Source of the DNA: Saccharospirillaceae bacterium
GTDB taxonomy: Bacteria; Pseudomonadota; Gammaproteobacteria; Pseudomonadales; Natronospirillaceae
Length of the DNA: 53,452 nucleotides
Direction of reading: 5' to 3'
NCBI GenBank assembly: GCA_007116635.1
Contig: SKIB01000098.1
Coordinates: 1-53,452, forward strand
The notes under the pieces are model-generated. The model made no database searches and was not told where the DNA came from. It saw only the letters and a program-made list of their open reading frames with translations. Below are positions 9,001 through 18,417 of the stretch, piece by piece. Position 1 is the first letter of the stretch, and the number at the start of each line of letters is the position of its first letter. The position numbers and the translations under genes were made by a program.

Positions 9001-11355
9001 CTAGTATGGGTAAAACAAGGGCGACAATTGTGCCCGCACCTGGCCATTATGCGCCAGCATTTGCTGCAGGTAACTGCTGGCTTGAGTTTGCCACAGCGGC
9101 TGCTCCACCCCAAGTAAGGACAAAAGATCCAGGCCACTGGTTTGCTGACTAGCAAAATAATGCTGCACCGTCACTCTTGGCAACTGGTCAATCCTTGCCA
9201 AGCGCTTGGCTTCGCTTACCACCTGATACAGGCTGGCCTCACCATCAACCAAGGACAGCGCTAAAGCCTCACGACCGGAATAGACCCTGCCCTCAGCCAA
9301 GGTTTGCATTTGCTCAATACTTATATTGCGTCCCTGAGCAGCTTGCTCAACAAAGGTATCGTAATAATACTGACTCATGCTCTGTAGTTGCTGCTGCTCT
9401 CGTTCGCTCAAGCCACGGTAGGGCAGCAGGCCAAACAGGGCACTGGTTTGTAAATCAGCAGAGGAGCCGATGGTCACCGCCTCAGCATTCAACTGCAATT
9501 TCTGACTCAAACCCTTGTCCCACAAGAAGCTGGATGCCACACCAATGCTACCGGTAATGGTATTGGGGGTGCTGTAGATGGCGTCGGCGTACATCGAAAT
9601 CCAATAACCACCAGAGGCCGCCACATTGGTCATGGACACCAACACTGGTTTAACCTCGGCAGTGAGGCGCACCTGCTCTGCCAGCAAATCCGACGCCAAA
9701 ATGTCACCGCCAGGGCTGTCTACTCGCAGCACCACGGCGCGAATACTGTCGTCGTTACGCAGGCTTTCCAGTCTGGATGACAGCTCTCTGGTGTTCATGG
9801 CGCTGTCAAGATCCACGGCATCCAGGGCATAGAGCACCGCCACCTGTGGTATTGGCCCCCAAACCTGAGGCTGAGGATGCCTAGCCAGTAGGGCTTGGCG
9901 ACCAATGCGCACGGGTGTCAGCGACAGCTGTTCTTCCAGATACTCTGGCAAGGCATGCCAGCGCACAGTCGCATCCACTAGACCCGTACTGGCCAGATCC
10001 GCCGGCGTCAGGAACAAATTGCGTTCAAACAATCTTAGTAACTGGGCCGCACTCAGCTCTCGGCCTCTGGCCAGATCTTGCGACAGCTGTTGGAACTGGC
10101 TATTAATGATGGCTTGACGCTGCTCGCGGTCGGCGTCCGACATGGCGTTCAAGGCCATGGACTCAGTGGCACTTTTATAATCGCCCACGGTCAGAGTAGT
10201 CACCCCAATGCCTGCCAATTCCAAAGCATCGGCAAAATACTGGCCACTGGAAACAAAGCCCGGCAATTGCAGACTGCCCTGAGGATCCAGATACACCTGA
10301 GTTGCAACAGCAATCAACTGCAAGCTAGCCATGCCGCCCCGCTCAATGTAGACCACCACTTCCTTACCCTGATCACGCACCGCACGCAGGGATTGCGCCA
10401 GCTCCCAAGCCATGCTTTGGCTAATGCTTAAATTGGTGGTATTGATGATCACGCCCTGAATGCCAGGGTCCTTGGCCACCAAGGCCAAGTCCTGCTGCAG
10501 TTGCCACAGACTGGCCCTTGGTTGCCAAAACGCGCCCGGCCGATGGCCAACCGGAGCCTGCAACTCCAACTCGTACCAAACTGGACGAGAGCTAAGGCTC
10601 ATAGGCGGCTGCAGGAAAGCGGGCTGCCCTCCCAAGGCCAAGGAATACAGACTGTAACCCTGATCTTGCTGTACCTGAGCATAACCCAGTTCAACACCAG
10701 AGAACTGATAACTCAGTCCCAGACGCCAGCTATCATCTGCTTGCCAGCCGCCTGAAAGCAACCAGCGACCGGCCAGCAAGCTTTGCCCACTGATGCCCCA
10801 GGGCGCTTGCTGCTGCAAGTCACCAAAGCGATAGTCTACTGCCAAGGTCAAACGCTGATCAGCAAAGGGTCGCCAACCAAGATCAATCTGATAACTAGGT
10901 TCAGGCTGCCAACCATCCCATCGACCACTGGCCCCAAGGCTGTAGTGCAAGGATGGACGCCAGAGCACCCCTAGGCGGCTGGCGGTTTGCCACTGCTCAG
11001 GCTTGTTATCACCTGTTAACCAGCTGAGTCCAGCACCCAATCGCAGCTGGCCAAGTTCCACCGCACTGTCTAGTGAATACTGCTGAATGTCCTGCTCGAG
11101 CAAATAATCTCGACCCAGACCAATGCCCGGCAATAGAATCTGCCAGCGGCTTTGTTGCAATTCCTGCTCTTGGTCGTAGAGCAAATCCAGGCTAAAGATC
11201 GGCGAGGTTAAATCCGACAAGATGGCCGGGTTAGTCAATTGCTGTTGTGGTCGATCCACACCAGGGGCGGTTAGGCCGTATTGAATTCCTTGAGTCATTG
11301 CAGCCACAGGCAACAGCAAGGCGGCAAAAGTCAGAACAGAGATGGGTGCTTTCAT
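9001..11355 (-). CDS. SppA-type S49 peptidase with N-terminal beta-barrel-like domain
   Basis: Serine protease of family S49 in the tandem-domain (67K SppA) form. Residues 1-22 are a signal peptide. Residues about 23-245 are beta-rich, with alternating polar and aromatic strands (LRLGAGLSWLTG, RLTLAVDYRFGDL, WRLGLSYQFSGVELGYA) and an NPAIL motif, resembling an outer-membrane barrel. Two S49 domains follow (about 270-470 and 490-700). The SppA Lys-Ser dyad is kept: K394 in VGDYKSATES and S581 in NVAASGGYW. Length is 784 aa against about 618 for E. coli SppA. The start has a GGAG ribosome site. Enterobacterial SppA lacks the extra domain and is anchored in the inner membrane; here I infer an outer-membrane-linked or periplasmic protease. 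Confidence 0.85.
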   Translation of the reverse strand: MKAPISVLTFAALLLPVAAMTQGIQYGLTAPGVDRPQQQLTNPAILSDLTSPIFSLDLLYDQEQELQQSRWQILLPGIGLGRDYLLEQDIQQYSLDSAVELGQLRLGAGLSWLTGDNKPEQWQTASRLGVLWRPSLHYSLGASGRWDGWQPEPSYQIDLGWRPFADQRLTLAVDYRFGDLQQQAPWGISGQSLLAGRWLLSGGWQADDSWRLGLSYQFSGVELGYAQVQQDQGYSLYSLALGGQPAFLQPPMSLSSRPVWYELELQAPVGHRPGAFWQPRASLWQLQQDLALVAKDPGIQGVIINTTNLSISQSMAWELAQSLRAVRDQGKEVVVYIERGGMASLQLIAVATQVYLDPQGSLQLPGFVSSGQYFADALELAGIGVTTLTVGDYKSATESMALNAMSDADREQRQAIINSQFQQLSQDLARGRELSAAQLLRLFERNLFLTPADLASTGLVDATVRWHALPEYLEEQLSLTPVRIGRQALLARHPQPQVWGPIPQVAVLYALDAVDLDSAMNTRELSSRLESLRNDDSIRAVVLRVDSPGGDILASDLLAEQVRLTAEVKPVLVSMTNVAASGGYWISMYADAIYSTPNTITGSIGVASSFLWDKGLSQKLQLNAEAVTIGSSADLQTSALFGLLPYRGLSEREQQQLQSMSQYYYDTFVEQAAQGRNISIEQMQTLAEGRVYSGREALALSLVDGEASLYQVVSEAKRLARIDQLPRVTVQHYFASQQTSGLDLLSLLGVEQPLWQTQASSYLQQMLAHNGQVRAQLSPLFYPY

Positions 11356-11491
11356 CTAAGGGCTCCATATTTTGATGCTGCTTACTATAGCTTATGGCTC
11401 AGAAACTTACTAAGGCCAAACAACGACTAACGCACAGCATAATTGGCGACCACCAAGCTTTGCCTACAGGATTAATTCATTAAATCAATCA

Positions 11492-11519
11492 TTGGCATCA
11501 ATTCAATGAATTTTATTTT
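11492..11519 (+). promoter_or_regulatory. Possible promoter of the lipoamide-dehydrogenase-like gene
   Basis: TTGGCA (11492-11497), 16-bp spacer, TATTTT (11514-11519), about 60 bp before the start codon, in the 223-bp divergent gap. An 8-bp inverted repeat AATTCATT/AATGAATT (11474-11481, 11505-11512) straddles it. Weak match. Confidence 0.3.
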
Positions 11520-11578
11520 ATGACTTCAGACCTCTAGACTGCCGGCCATTAACAGTTAACCAGAATCGGGAGCAACAA

Positions 11579-13027
11579 ATGCAAGTTCGTAAAGTTGATT
11601 TGGCCGTGATTGGCGGTGGTACCGCAGGCCTAGCCGCTTGGCGCGCAGCCAATGCCAAGGGTTTGAATGCCGTGATCATCGAGGGCGGCCCCTTTGGCAC
11701 TACCTGTGCCCGAGTCGGCTGCATGCCCTCCAAACTATTGATTGCCGCAGCCGAAGCCGCTCATGCTCAGCAGCATGCTGCCCTGTTTGGCGTACACACC
11801 CAGGGCTATCAAGTGGATGGTCAGCAAGTGATGCATAGGGTACGCACTGAACGAGATCGCTTTGTTGGCTTTGTATTGCGCGGAGTGGACAACCTACCCG
11901 AGCAAGCCAAAGTATTGGGCTACGCCCGTTTCCTCAACGATCGTCAGCTTCAGGTGGGTGATGAGCTGATCATTGAAGCCGACCGCTTTGTGATTGCTAC
12001 CGGCTCCAGCCCCGCCATTCCCAGACCCTTGCTGGCCGCCAAAGAACGGCTGATCATCAATGACGATCTGTTTGATTGGCACGACCTACCAAGCTCGGTG
12101 GCCGTTTTTGGCGCCGGAGTCATTGGCCTAGAACTGGGCCAAGCCCTGCACCGCCTTGGGGTACGGGTAAAGCTCTTTAGCCTTGGCGGCCTGATTGGCC
12201 CGATCAGCGATCCTGTCATTCTAGCCGAAGCGCGCAAGATATTCGCTGAAGAAATGTACATCGATGTCGAGGCGCAAACCGAAATCCTCAGCAGCGATGA
12301 CCAGGGCGTCCTGATTCGCTACTTTGATCGCCAAACACAAAGCTGGCAACAAGAACACTTTGACTATGTACTGGCCGCCACTGGGCGCAAAGCCAATGTC
12401 GATGGTCTAGCCTTAGCCAACACCAGCCTGGCGCTGGATGCCCGGGGCGTACCATTGTTCGATCCTCAGAGCATGCAGTGTGGCGAGTCGGCCATTTTCT
12501 TGGCCGGTGATGTGAATAATGACAAACCTTTATTGCACGAGGCGGCAGATGAAGGGCGCATTGCCGGCGAAAACGCCGCCAACTGGCCAGAAGTCAGCCC
12601 AGGCTTGCGCCGCACACCCATGAGCGTGGTCTTTAGCCAACCTCAGATTGCCATGGCCGGCCTTAGCTATGCTCAGGCTTTGACTCTAGTTGAATCGCAA
12701 GCCGATCAGCCCTTGGTGATTGGTGAGGTCGACTTTGGCGACCAAGGCCGTTCACGAGTGATGGGGGTGAATAAAGGTCGCCTGAGACTGTACGCCTGCC
12801 CTAGCAGCCAACGCCTGCTGGGTGCAGAGATGATTGGTCCGGCTGCCGAGCACTTAGCCCATTTGCTGGCCTGGTCGATTCAAGCAGAGCAAACAGTGCC
12901 AAAATTGTTACAGATGCCCTTCTATCATCCGGTGATCGAAGAGGGCTTACGCACGGCCTTGCGTGATCTGGCTGCCAATCTTGAGGCGGTACAACCTGCT
13001 CAGGCTGCCAATGCATTGCCTGCCTAA
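11579..13027 (+). CDS. Orphan dihydrolipoyl dehydrogenase-family flavoprotein
   Basis: FAD-dependent pyridine nucleotide-disulfide oxidoreductase of 482 aa. It has the FAD motif VIGGGTAGLAAWRAA, the redox-active disulfide CARVGCMPSK (C43/C48), the NAD(P) motif VFGAGVIGLELGQAL, the second FAD motif IFLAGDVNNDKPLL, and the C-terminal dimer-interface active site FYHPVIEEG (H450, E455). The start has a GGGAG ribosome site. It is not beside E1/E2 genes of a 2-oxoacid dehydrogenase, so its partner is unknown; a lipoamide dehydrogenase paralogue or another thiol-disulfide reductase is possible. No MerA-type heavy-metal domain is present. Confidence 0.85.
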   Translation: MQVRKVDLAVIGGGTAGLAAWRAANAKGLNAVIIEGGPFGTTCARVGCMPSKLLIAAAEAAHAQQHAALFGVHTQGYQVDGQQVMHRVRTERDRFVGFVLRGVDNLPEQAKVLGYARFLNDRQLQVGDELIIEADRFVIATGSSPAIPRPLLAAKERLIINDDLFDWHDLPSSVAVFGAGVIGLELGQALHRLGVRVKLFSLGGLIGPISDPVILAEARKIFAEEMYIDVEAQTEILSSDDQGVLIRYFDRQTQSWQQEHFDYVLAATGRKANVDGLALANTSLALDARGVPLFDPQSMQCGESAIFLAGDVNNDKPLLHEAADEGRIAGENAANWPEVSPGLRRTPMSVVFSQPQIAMAGLSYAQALTLVESQADQPLVIGEVDFGDQGRSRVMGVNKGRLRLYACPSSQRLLGAEMIGPAAEHLAHLLAWSIQAEQTVPKLLQMPFYHPVIEEGLRTALRDLAANLEAVQPAQAANALPA

Positions 13028-13034
13028 AACACAA

Positions 13035-13054
13035 AAGGGCCCAAATGGGCCCTT
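13035..13054. terminator. Bidirectional terminator between convergent genes
   Basis: AAGGGCCC-AAAT-GGGCCCTT is a perfect 8-bp stem. On the minus strand it is followed by TTTTGTGTTTT. It can end both the flavoprotein gene and the RRM gene. Confidence 0.8.
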
Positions 13055-13069
13055 ACTGAAGCACAGCGC

Positions 13070-13339
13070 TTAGAAGCGTGGGCGACGCGGACGATCGGTA
13101 CGAGGACGAGCCTCATTAACCACCACTGAACGACCGGCAAGGTCTTGACCATTCAGGGCTTCGATCGCTGCTTTGGCTTGATCAGTGTTGTCCATCTCCA
13201 CAAAGCCAAAGCCCTTAGAGCGGTTGGTTTCACGGTCCATAACGATGGATGCAGAGCGTACTTCGCCAAAGGCTTCAAAGGCATTCAACAAGTCTTGATC
13301 GCTCATGCTCCAAGACAGGTTGCCAACATAAATTTTCAT
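13070..13339 (-). CDS. RRM-domain RNA-binding protein
   Basis: Small RNA-binding protein of 89 aa consisting of one RNA recognition motif. RNP2 is IYVGNL (3-8) and RNP1 is KGFGFVEM (42-49); the Arg/Pro-rich tail RPRTDRPRRPRF follows. This is the bacterial glycine-rich/cold-inducible type RRM found in many proteobacteria and cyanobacteria. Targets are unknown. It has its own promoter and a leader of about 80 nt with a stem-loop, which suggests post-transcriptional control, and a strong terminator downstream. Confidence 0.9.
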   Translation of the reverse strand: MKIYVGNLSWSMSDQDLLNAFEAFGEVRSASIVMDRETNRSKGFGFVEMDNTDQAKAAIEALNGQDLAGRSVVVNEARPRTDRPRRPRF

Positions 13340-13427
13340 TTTTTCAGTCTCAATCTACGCCGTTGTCGATCCGAACTACTAAAAAATCAACGGCCTGCAT
13401 TCAATAGTAGCGAGCAACTCAGTATTG

Positions 13428-13456
13428 CTTATACCAGTGTAGGGCAGTTGTGTGAA
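13428..13456 (-). promoter_or_regulatory. Promoter of the RRM gene
   Basis: On the minus strand: -35 TTCACA (13451-13456), 17-bp spacer, -10 TATAAG (13428-13433). The inferred start near 13421 gives a leader of about 80 nt that contains a 7-bp stem GCCGTTG/CAACGGC (13359-13394). Confidence 0.65.
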
Positions 13457-13498
13457 AAATAAAGTATTTTCCGTGCGTTTCTGCCACTCTGCAATGCC

Positions 13499-14044
13499 TT
13501 ACCACATCAAATCATCTGGTATGGGGTAATCCTTGTACGGATCCTCTTGGTCCTCAACCTTATTTTGCTCAGCACCTGTGTAAACAATGGCCTCGGACAG
13601 GCGTTCGGCAATCTTGTTGGCGATGGTACGCGGCACTGCATAATACTGCTCAGCATCGGCGCAGAGCACCAAGCGGCCATGAGACAGATGGTCATGAGCC
13701 TGAGCGGAAACATAAATCTTTTTCACCTTGCGGTTACGGGGATCAACAAAGCCAAAGCTCTCCTCACCCTTGATCTCTTGCTGGTGGTGCTGCAGCATCT
13801 GCTTGACCTGAGCAGCCAAGGCGCGTGCACGCTCCTCTGCCAAACGCTGCTCGTTCAACTCACGATCACGGGCTTGTTTTGCGGCGCGCTGCTGAGCCAC
13901 CACTTCTTGTACACTTTGCTCAGCGGGCAATTTACCTTGCTGCACCTGCTTGGTTTGCACCCGCTTTTGATGCTCGGCTTGCTTGAGCTTTTTTTTATCG
14001 ACCAAACCTGCTTTGAGCAGTTGATCGGCTAATGATTTGGCCAT
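13499..14044 (-). CDS. DUF2058 protein (YaiL-like)
   Basis: Protein of 181 aa in the DUF2058 (YaiL) family, found in gammaproteobacteria and of unknown function; the charged, nucleoprotein-like composition suggests nucleic acid or polyribosome association. The family opening MAKSLADQLLKAGL is followed by a Lys/Gln/Glu/Arg-rich helical region (about 15-95), then a small C-terminal domain with FGFVDPRNRKVKKIYVS and YYAVPRTIANKIAER. The start has a GGAGGT ribosome site. It is cytoplasmic, with no membrane segment. Confidence 0.88.
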   Translation of the reverse strand: MAKSLADQLLKAGLVDKKKLKQAEHQKRVQTKQVQQGKLPAEQSVQEVVAQQRAAKQARDRELNEQRLAEERARALAAQVKQMLQHHQQEIKGEESFGFVDPRNRKVKKIYVSAQAHDHLSHGRLVLCADAEQYYAVPRTIANKIAERLSEAIVYTGAEQNKVEDQEDPYKDYPIPDDLMW

Positions 14045-14095
14045 GCGACCTCCTCCAAACTAACGATTGAATCTAATAGCCTGCCAACTTCGAGG

Positions 14096-14461
14096 CTATA
14101 TCTCTTCGGCCAACTCATTGGCAGTGAGCAACAAGGCCTGATCATGCAAATTAGGGAACAGCAAAAGACAGATACCGTCCTTTGCCAGACCGGGCAACCA
14201 ACGCGCACGGAAGGCAGCAAGGTCTATCTTGTAGGGCTCTGCATCCTGCCAGTCACCGACTGCAAACAATTGCGCCAAGGCTTCAGACGGCCAGATGGGC
14301 ATACAATCTTCGTCGTCTGCCGACATCAACACCCCTCCCTCTTGGCTTCGAAGGGTCCATAGGCAGTGAGAGCGTTGGCATTGCTGAAGCAAAAAATGAA
14401 AGCGTTGGTCATTATCCATTTGCTCAATGGCATTGCGTTCTTGGTCTGTCAGTAGCGACAT
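14096..14461 (-). CDS. DUF2750 protein
   Basis: Small cytoplasmic protein of 121 aa matching the DUF2750 family layout: an N-terminal helix, then LWTLRSQEGGVLMS, the MPIWPSEALAQLF motif, a DLAAFRARWLPGLAKDGICLLLFPN segment and a short acidic end. Function unknown. The start has an AGGGGA ribosome site. It lies between the flippase and DUF2058 genes on the same strand, with short gaps (24 and 51 bp), so co-transcription is likely. Confidence 0.8.
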   Translation of the reverse strand: MSLLTDQERNAIEQMDNDQRFHFLLQQCQRSHCLWTLRSQEGGVLMSADDEDCMPIWPSEALAQLFAVGDWQDAEPYKIDLAAFRARWLPGLAKDGICLLLFPNLHDQALLLTANELAEEI

Positions 14462-14485
14462 AGGATTCCCCTAAATATGATTGGC

Positions 14486-15859
14486 TCAACGGCCAGTATG
14501 AGCATTGGCTTTGGCCAGGGTATAGAGCACCAGTAACAAATTGACCAAGGCACCCAAAATGGAAAACAGTGCCACAGCCACCAGATCGGAAGCAAAGACC
14601 ACAAAGCCCAGATATAAGGCCAACAAGCGCAACAGCAAACTGCTTAATTCAAAATACAACAAAGACTTCTGCAGTGCTAGGGTCGCCATAGCCGCCACCG
14701 CTGGACGATTAAGGAAGGCAAAGAACATCCATAAGGCCATCCAGCGGGCGTATTCGCCAGCCTGTTGCCATTGCTCCCCAAACACCCAGCCGAACAGCCA
14801 GGGGCCAAAGGCCATGACCAGAGCAAAGACAGGTAAACCAAAAGCAGCCATGAGTAAACTGGCCTTGAGCAATAGGGGGCGAATGGCTTGTTGCTGCTGC
14901 GCCGCCTTAGTAATGCGCGGGTAAAACACATCGCCAACCGATTTGCCAATTAGGGTTGCGGGCAGCAGCAGTACGGTCTTGCCTAAACCAAAGAATCCAG
15001 CCGCGGCAGGACCGAAAAAAATACCCAACAGAATCACAGGAACCGAGTGTGAAATAGCGTTTAGCAGGACTTGCGGCGCACGAAAAATCGGAAAATCACC
15101 ATAGGCCTTAGCCAAGTGAAGCATGTCCTTGAATTGACTGCCAGTCTTACCAATTAGCCTGCTGGCATAGCCTGCGCCGACAACTGCTGTTGAATCATTG
15201 AATGGTTCTGAGGCCATAGAATGGTGAGCAGCAGCGGCTGGTTTGAGCTTAGTAGTAAAACGCAGACCCAGCCACATAATGGCCGCATTGATGCCAGCCG
15301 AAAGAGCAGAGAGCCAAATAAGCACACCGGCGACAGGGGTCAGCAGACCGATACCAGACTTAGAAATATTTAGAATCAATGCCTGCCAGATGGAGGCATG
15401 GGCGCTGATCTTGAACAGCTGCTGGCGTATGACCCACTGGGACAAAATCTGTTGCACCGCAGCCAACCACAGAGCCAGGGGCAATAACCATAAAAAGGGC
15501 TGGATATCGCTCATGTTGAGCAACAGAGCCAAGGGCTCAAGAAAAAAGACCAAGAGCAGGAATAATAACAAACTTAACAGGCTGGCCAAGGTCAGACTGA
15601 GCCAACCCAGCGTTGTGGCTGCTCGGTCATCTTTTGGCAACACCATGGCGATGGGGTAAGTCAGGGCTGAAATGGGTAATAATACAGCCAAGAGTGCAAC
15701 AAAGGCGGCCTGCAAGCCAAAAGCTTCCGGACCATAAAGACGAGTGATGATGGGGGCAAAGGCCATGGTAATGGCTTGGGCACCTGCGGTACCGCCCGCA
15801 ACCAAGAGTACATTGCGAACAAAGCCCTTATTGAGCTGTGCTTTAATGCGCTGCAACAT
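14486..15859 (-). CDS. Oligosaccharide flippase family membrane protein (Wzx/MOP-like)
   Basis: Integral membrane protein of 457 aa with about 12-14 hydrophobic helices in the MOP/polysaccharide transporter arrangement. It opens with a family-like NVLLVAGGTAGAQAITMAFAPIITRLYGPEAFG type region and has the mid-protein GDFPIFRAPQVLLNAIS segment typical of this subfamily. It probably moves a lipid-linked oligosaccharide across the inner membrane. No glycosyltransferase or polymerase genes are nearby, so the substrate is unknown. ATG 15859 is chosen because GGATG lies about 7 nt upstream; the alternative ATG at 15868 would touch the T tract of the rplQ terminator. Confidence 0.85.
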   Translation of the reverse strand: MLQRIKAQLNKGFVRNVLLVAGGTAGAQAITMAFAPIITRLYGPEAFGLQAAFVALLAVLLPISALTYPIAMVLPKDDRAATTLGWLSLTLASLLSLLLFLLLVFFLEPLALLLNMSDIQPFLWLLPLALWLAAVQQILSQWVIRQQLFKISAHASIWQALILNISKSGIGLLTPVAGVLIWLSALSAGINAAIMWLGLRFTTKLKPAAAAHHSMASEPFNDSTAVVGAGYASRLIGKTGSQFKDMLHLAKAYGDFPIFRAPQVLLNAISHSVPVILLGIFFGPAAAGFFGLGKTVLLLPATLIGKSVGDVFYPRITKAAQQQQAIRPLLLKASLLMAAFGLPVFALVMAFGPWLFGWVFGEQWQQAGEYARWMALWMFFAFLNRPAVAAMATLALQKSLLYFELSSLLLRLLALYLGFVVFASDLVAVALFSILGALVNLLLVLYTLAKANAHTGR

Positions 15860-15870
15860 AATGAACATCC

Positions 15871-15896
15871 AAAAAAAAAGCGGCCGCAGCCGCTTT
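15871..15896 (-). terminator. Terminator of the alpha operon
   Basis: On the minus strand AAAGCGGC-TGCG-GCCGCTTT followed by a T run of nine in all, 15 bp after the rplQ stop. It ends the ribosomal protein block. Confidence 0.9.
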
Positions 15897-15911
15897 CTAT
15901 TAACAGGTCAC

Positions 15912-16304
15912 TTATTCAGCAGTTTCTGCAACATCAGCAGTTTCTACTGGACCGTCAACCAATTGCACGATGGCCATTGGCGCGTTATCACCCGCACGGA
16001 AACCGCATTTCAGGATGCGAATATAACCGCCTGGACGATCAGCAAAACGAGGACCAAGATCCGTGAACAGCTTACCAACGATGGCTTTGTCGCGGGTTAG
16101 GGCGAAAGCGTAACGACGGTTAGCAACAGAATCAATACTAGCTTTGGTGATCAAAGGCTCTGCTACACGGCGCAATTCTTTGGCCTTTGGCAGAGTGGTT
16201 TTGATCACCTCATGCTCAAACAAAGCATTGGCCAGGTTTTTCAACATGGCTTTGCGATGCGAACTTGTACGGTTAAAGTGACGACCACTTTTACGATGAC
16301 GCAT
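15912..16304 (-). CDS. rplQ: 50S ribosomal protein L17
   Basis: L17 of the large subunit, sited near the peptide exit tunnel. It begins [13 protein letters not shown], as in other bacteria, and has the [12 protein letters not shown]-like segment [13 protein letters not shown]. The 130 aa length compares with 127 in E. coli; the tail ends in a short Glu/Ala/Thr stretch. It is the last gene of the alpha operon, 25 bp after rpoA. Confidence 0.98.
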   Translation of the reverse strand: MRHRKSGRHFNRTSSHRKAMLKNLANALFEHEVIKTTLPKAKELRRVAEPLITKASIDSVANRRYAFALTRDKAIVGKLFTDLGPRFADRPGGYIRILKCGFRAGDNAPMAIVQLVDGPVETADVAETAE

Positions 16305-16329
16305 TTACTTATCCTTCCTACAGAAGCGG

Positions 16330-17331
16330 TTACGATAGAACCTTATCTTCTTTCTTTAGGCTGGCCGGTGGCCAATTCTCTAATACCATGCCCAAGGACA
16401 AACCCTTAGACGCCAGAACATCTTTAATCTCAGTTAAAGACTTCTTACCCAAGTTAGGGGTTTTCAGCAATTCAACTTCCGTACGCTGGATCAAATCACC
16501 AATGTAGTAGATGTTCTCTGCCTTGAGACAGTTTGCCGAACGAACGGTCAGTTCAAGATCGTCGACCGGACGCAGCAGAATAGGATCAATATGTTCCTCT
16601 TCTTGCTCCTGTTCAGACTCACTTTCACTTTCAAAGTCAACAAAGGCAGCCAATTGCTGCTGCAAAATAGTTGCAGCACGGCGAATGGCTTCTTCAGGCT
16701 CGATGGTACCGTTGGTTTCAATTTCCAGAACCAGCTTGTCAAGGTCAGTACGCTGCTCGACACGGGCTGCTTCTACCACATAGGCCACACGACGCATAGG
16801 GCTGTACGAGGCATCCAGCTGCAATTTGCCAATGGCCTTAGTATCTTCATCGCCACTGAAACGTGCTTCTACTGGTACATAACCACGACCAGTGGTGATA
16901 CGAAGAGTGGCATTAAATTTAGCACCCTCTCCCATGTGACAGATCACATGCTCGGGATTAGCCACTTCAACACCATGATCCAGCTCGATATCAGCTGCGG
17001 TTACCACACCTGCACCTGAACGACGAATATGTAATGTTACTTCATCGCGATCAAATAACCGCAAAGCAACACCTTTCAGGTTTAAGAGAATGTCTAACAC
17101 ATCTTCTTTAACACCTGGCAGGGTACTGTATTCGTGCTGAACACCCTCAATCTCGACCTCTGAAATGGCAGCACCAGGCATAGAAGACAGCAAAATTCGA
17201 CGTAATGCTGCTCCTAAGGTGTGGCCAAAACCACGCTCAAGCGGTTCCAAAGTCACTTTGGCAAAAGTCTTTCCAGATTCCTTAACATCAATGTGCTTTG
17301 GACTAAGAAATTCGTTAGCTGTGCGCTGCAT
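16330..17331 (-). CDS. rpoA: RNA polymerase alpha subunit
   Basis: Alpha subunit, which dimerises to nucleate RNA polymerase assembly and contacts UP elements and activators. The N-terminal domain (about 1-235) contains the [23 protein letters not shown]-type assembly region. A strongly acidic linker, rich in Ser and Glu (about 236-250), leads to the C-terminal domain with the DNA-contact motif [11 protein letters not shown] and helix-hairpin-helix [12 protein letters not shown]. It is 333 aa against 329 in E. coli, the extra residues being in the linker. The gene lies between rpsD and rplQ, the usual place. Confidence 0.99.
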   Translation of the reverse strand: MQRTANEFLSPKHIDVKESGKTFAKVTLEPLERGFGHTLGAALRRILLSSMPGAAISEVEIEGVQHEYSTLPGVKEDVLDILLNLKGVALRLFDRDEVTLHIRRSGAGVVTAADIELDHGVEVANPEHVICHMGEGAKFNATLRITTGRGYVPVEARFSGDEDTKAIGKLQLDASYSPMRRVAYVVEAARVEQRTDLDKLVLEIETNGTIEPEEAIRRAATILQQQLAAFVDFESESESEQEQEEEHIDPILLRPVDDLELTVRSANCLKAENIYYIGDLIQRTEVELLKTPNLGKKSLTEIKDVLASKGLSLGMVLENWPPASLKKEDKVLS

Positions 17332-17353
17332 AGATGCCCCTTTAGCAGATGGA

Positions 17354-17974
17354 TTACTTAGAATACAGTTCGACGATCAAGTTTTCATTGATGTCGGCTG
17401 ACAGATCCGCACGCTCAGGCAGATTCTTGAACACACCTTCTTTCTTTTTGCTGTCCACATCGATCCAAGACAGATCAGCGCGATTAGCAGCCAAATCAAG
17501 TGCATTTTGTACACGCAACTGATTTTTAGACTTCTCACGCAGAGCAACAACATCACCAGGCTGAACTTGGTATGAAGGAATGTTAACGGCTTTACCGTTA
17601 ACCAAGATAGCCTTGTGAGAAACCAACTGACGAGCTTCAGAACGAGTCGCACCAAAGCCCATGCGATAAACAACATTATCCAGACGAGCTTCTAGAAGTT
17701 GCAGCAGGTTTTCACCCGTTGCACCTTTCAAACGGGCTGCTGCTTTGTAGTAATTACGGAACTGACGCTCAAGAACACCGTAAATACGACGAACTTTTTG
17801 CTTTTCACGTAACTGCAAACCATATTCAGACAAACGAGACCTGCGCGCACCATGTACACCAGGTTGAGTATCTAATTTACATTTGCTATCCAGTGCGCGA
17901 ACACCACTTTTCAAGAAAAGATCGGTGCCTTCACGACGAGACAGCTTACACTTAGGACCAATATAACGTGCCAT
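17354..17974 (-). CDS. rpsD: 30S ribosomal protein S4
   Basis: Primary 16S rRNA-binding protein that starts assembly of the 5' domain, and in E. coli the translational repressor of the alpha operon. It begins [19 protein letters not shown], has [14 protein letters not shown] and an S4-type RNA-binding domain around [20 protein letters not shown]. 206 aa, same as E. coli. There is no N-terminal Cys4 zinc set. Confidence 0.99.
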   Translation of the reverse strand: MARYIGPKCKLSRREGTDLFLKSGVRALDSKCKLDTQPGVHGARRSRLSEYGLQLREKQKVRRIYGVLERQFRNYYKAAARLKGATGENLLQLLEARLDNVVYRMGFGATRSEARQLVSHKAILVNGKAVNIPSYQVQPGDVVALREKSKNQLRVQNALDLAANRADLSWIDVDSKKKEGVFKNLPERADLSADINENLIVELYSK

Positions 17975-17985
17975 GATCTGTCTCC

Positions 17986-18375
17986 TTAAACTCGACGCTT
18001 CTTAGGTGGACGGCAACCATTGTGAGGAATAGGCGTCACGTCAACAATGTTGTTGATGCGATAGCCCAGTGCGTTAAGAGCGCGCACTGATGACTCACGA
18101 CCTGGGCCTGGACCCTTAACGCGTACGTCTAGGTTCTTTAGACCAAATTCCTGAGCGGCTTGGCCAGCGCGCTCAGCTGCTACCTGTGCAGCAAACGGGG
18201 TGCTCTTACGAGAACCTCGGAAACCGGAGCCACCGGAAGTTGCCCAACTCAGGGCGTTACCTTGGCGGTCCGTGATTGTCACGATAGTGTTGTTAAAGGA
18301 CGCATGGACATGAGCAATGCCGTCTGCGACCTGCTTCTTCACCTTTTTGCGTGACTTCGTACCTGGCTTAGCCAT
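17986..18375 (-). CDS. rpsK: 30S ribosomal protein S11
   Basis: S11 of the platform of the small subunit, near the E-site codon. Signature segments are [33 protein letters not shown] and the basic end [11 protein letters not shown]. 129 aa, same as E. coli. It sits between rpsM and rpsD in the alpha operon. Confidence 0.99.
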   Translation of the reverse strand: MAKPGTKSRKKVKKQVADGIAHVHASFNNTIVTITDRQGNALSWATSGGSGFRGSRKSTPFAAQVAAERAGQAAQEFGLKNLDVRVKGPGPGRESSVRALNALGYRINNIVDVTPIPHNGCRPPKKRRV

Positions 18376-18417
18376 CTTCGATTTCCTGTAGTCAATACAA
18401 AATTAATTCAATCGTAA

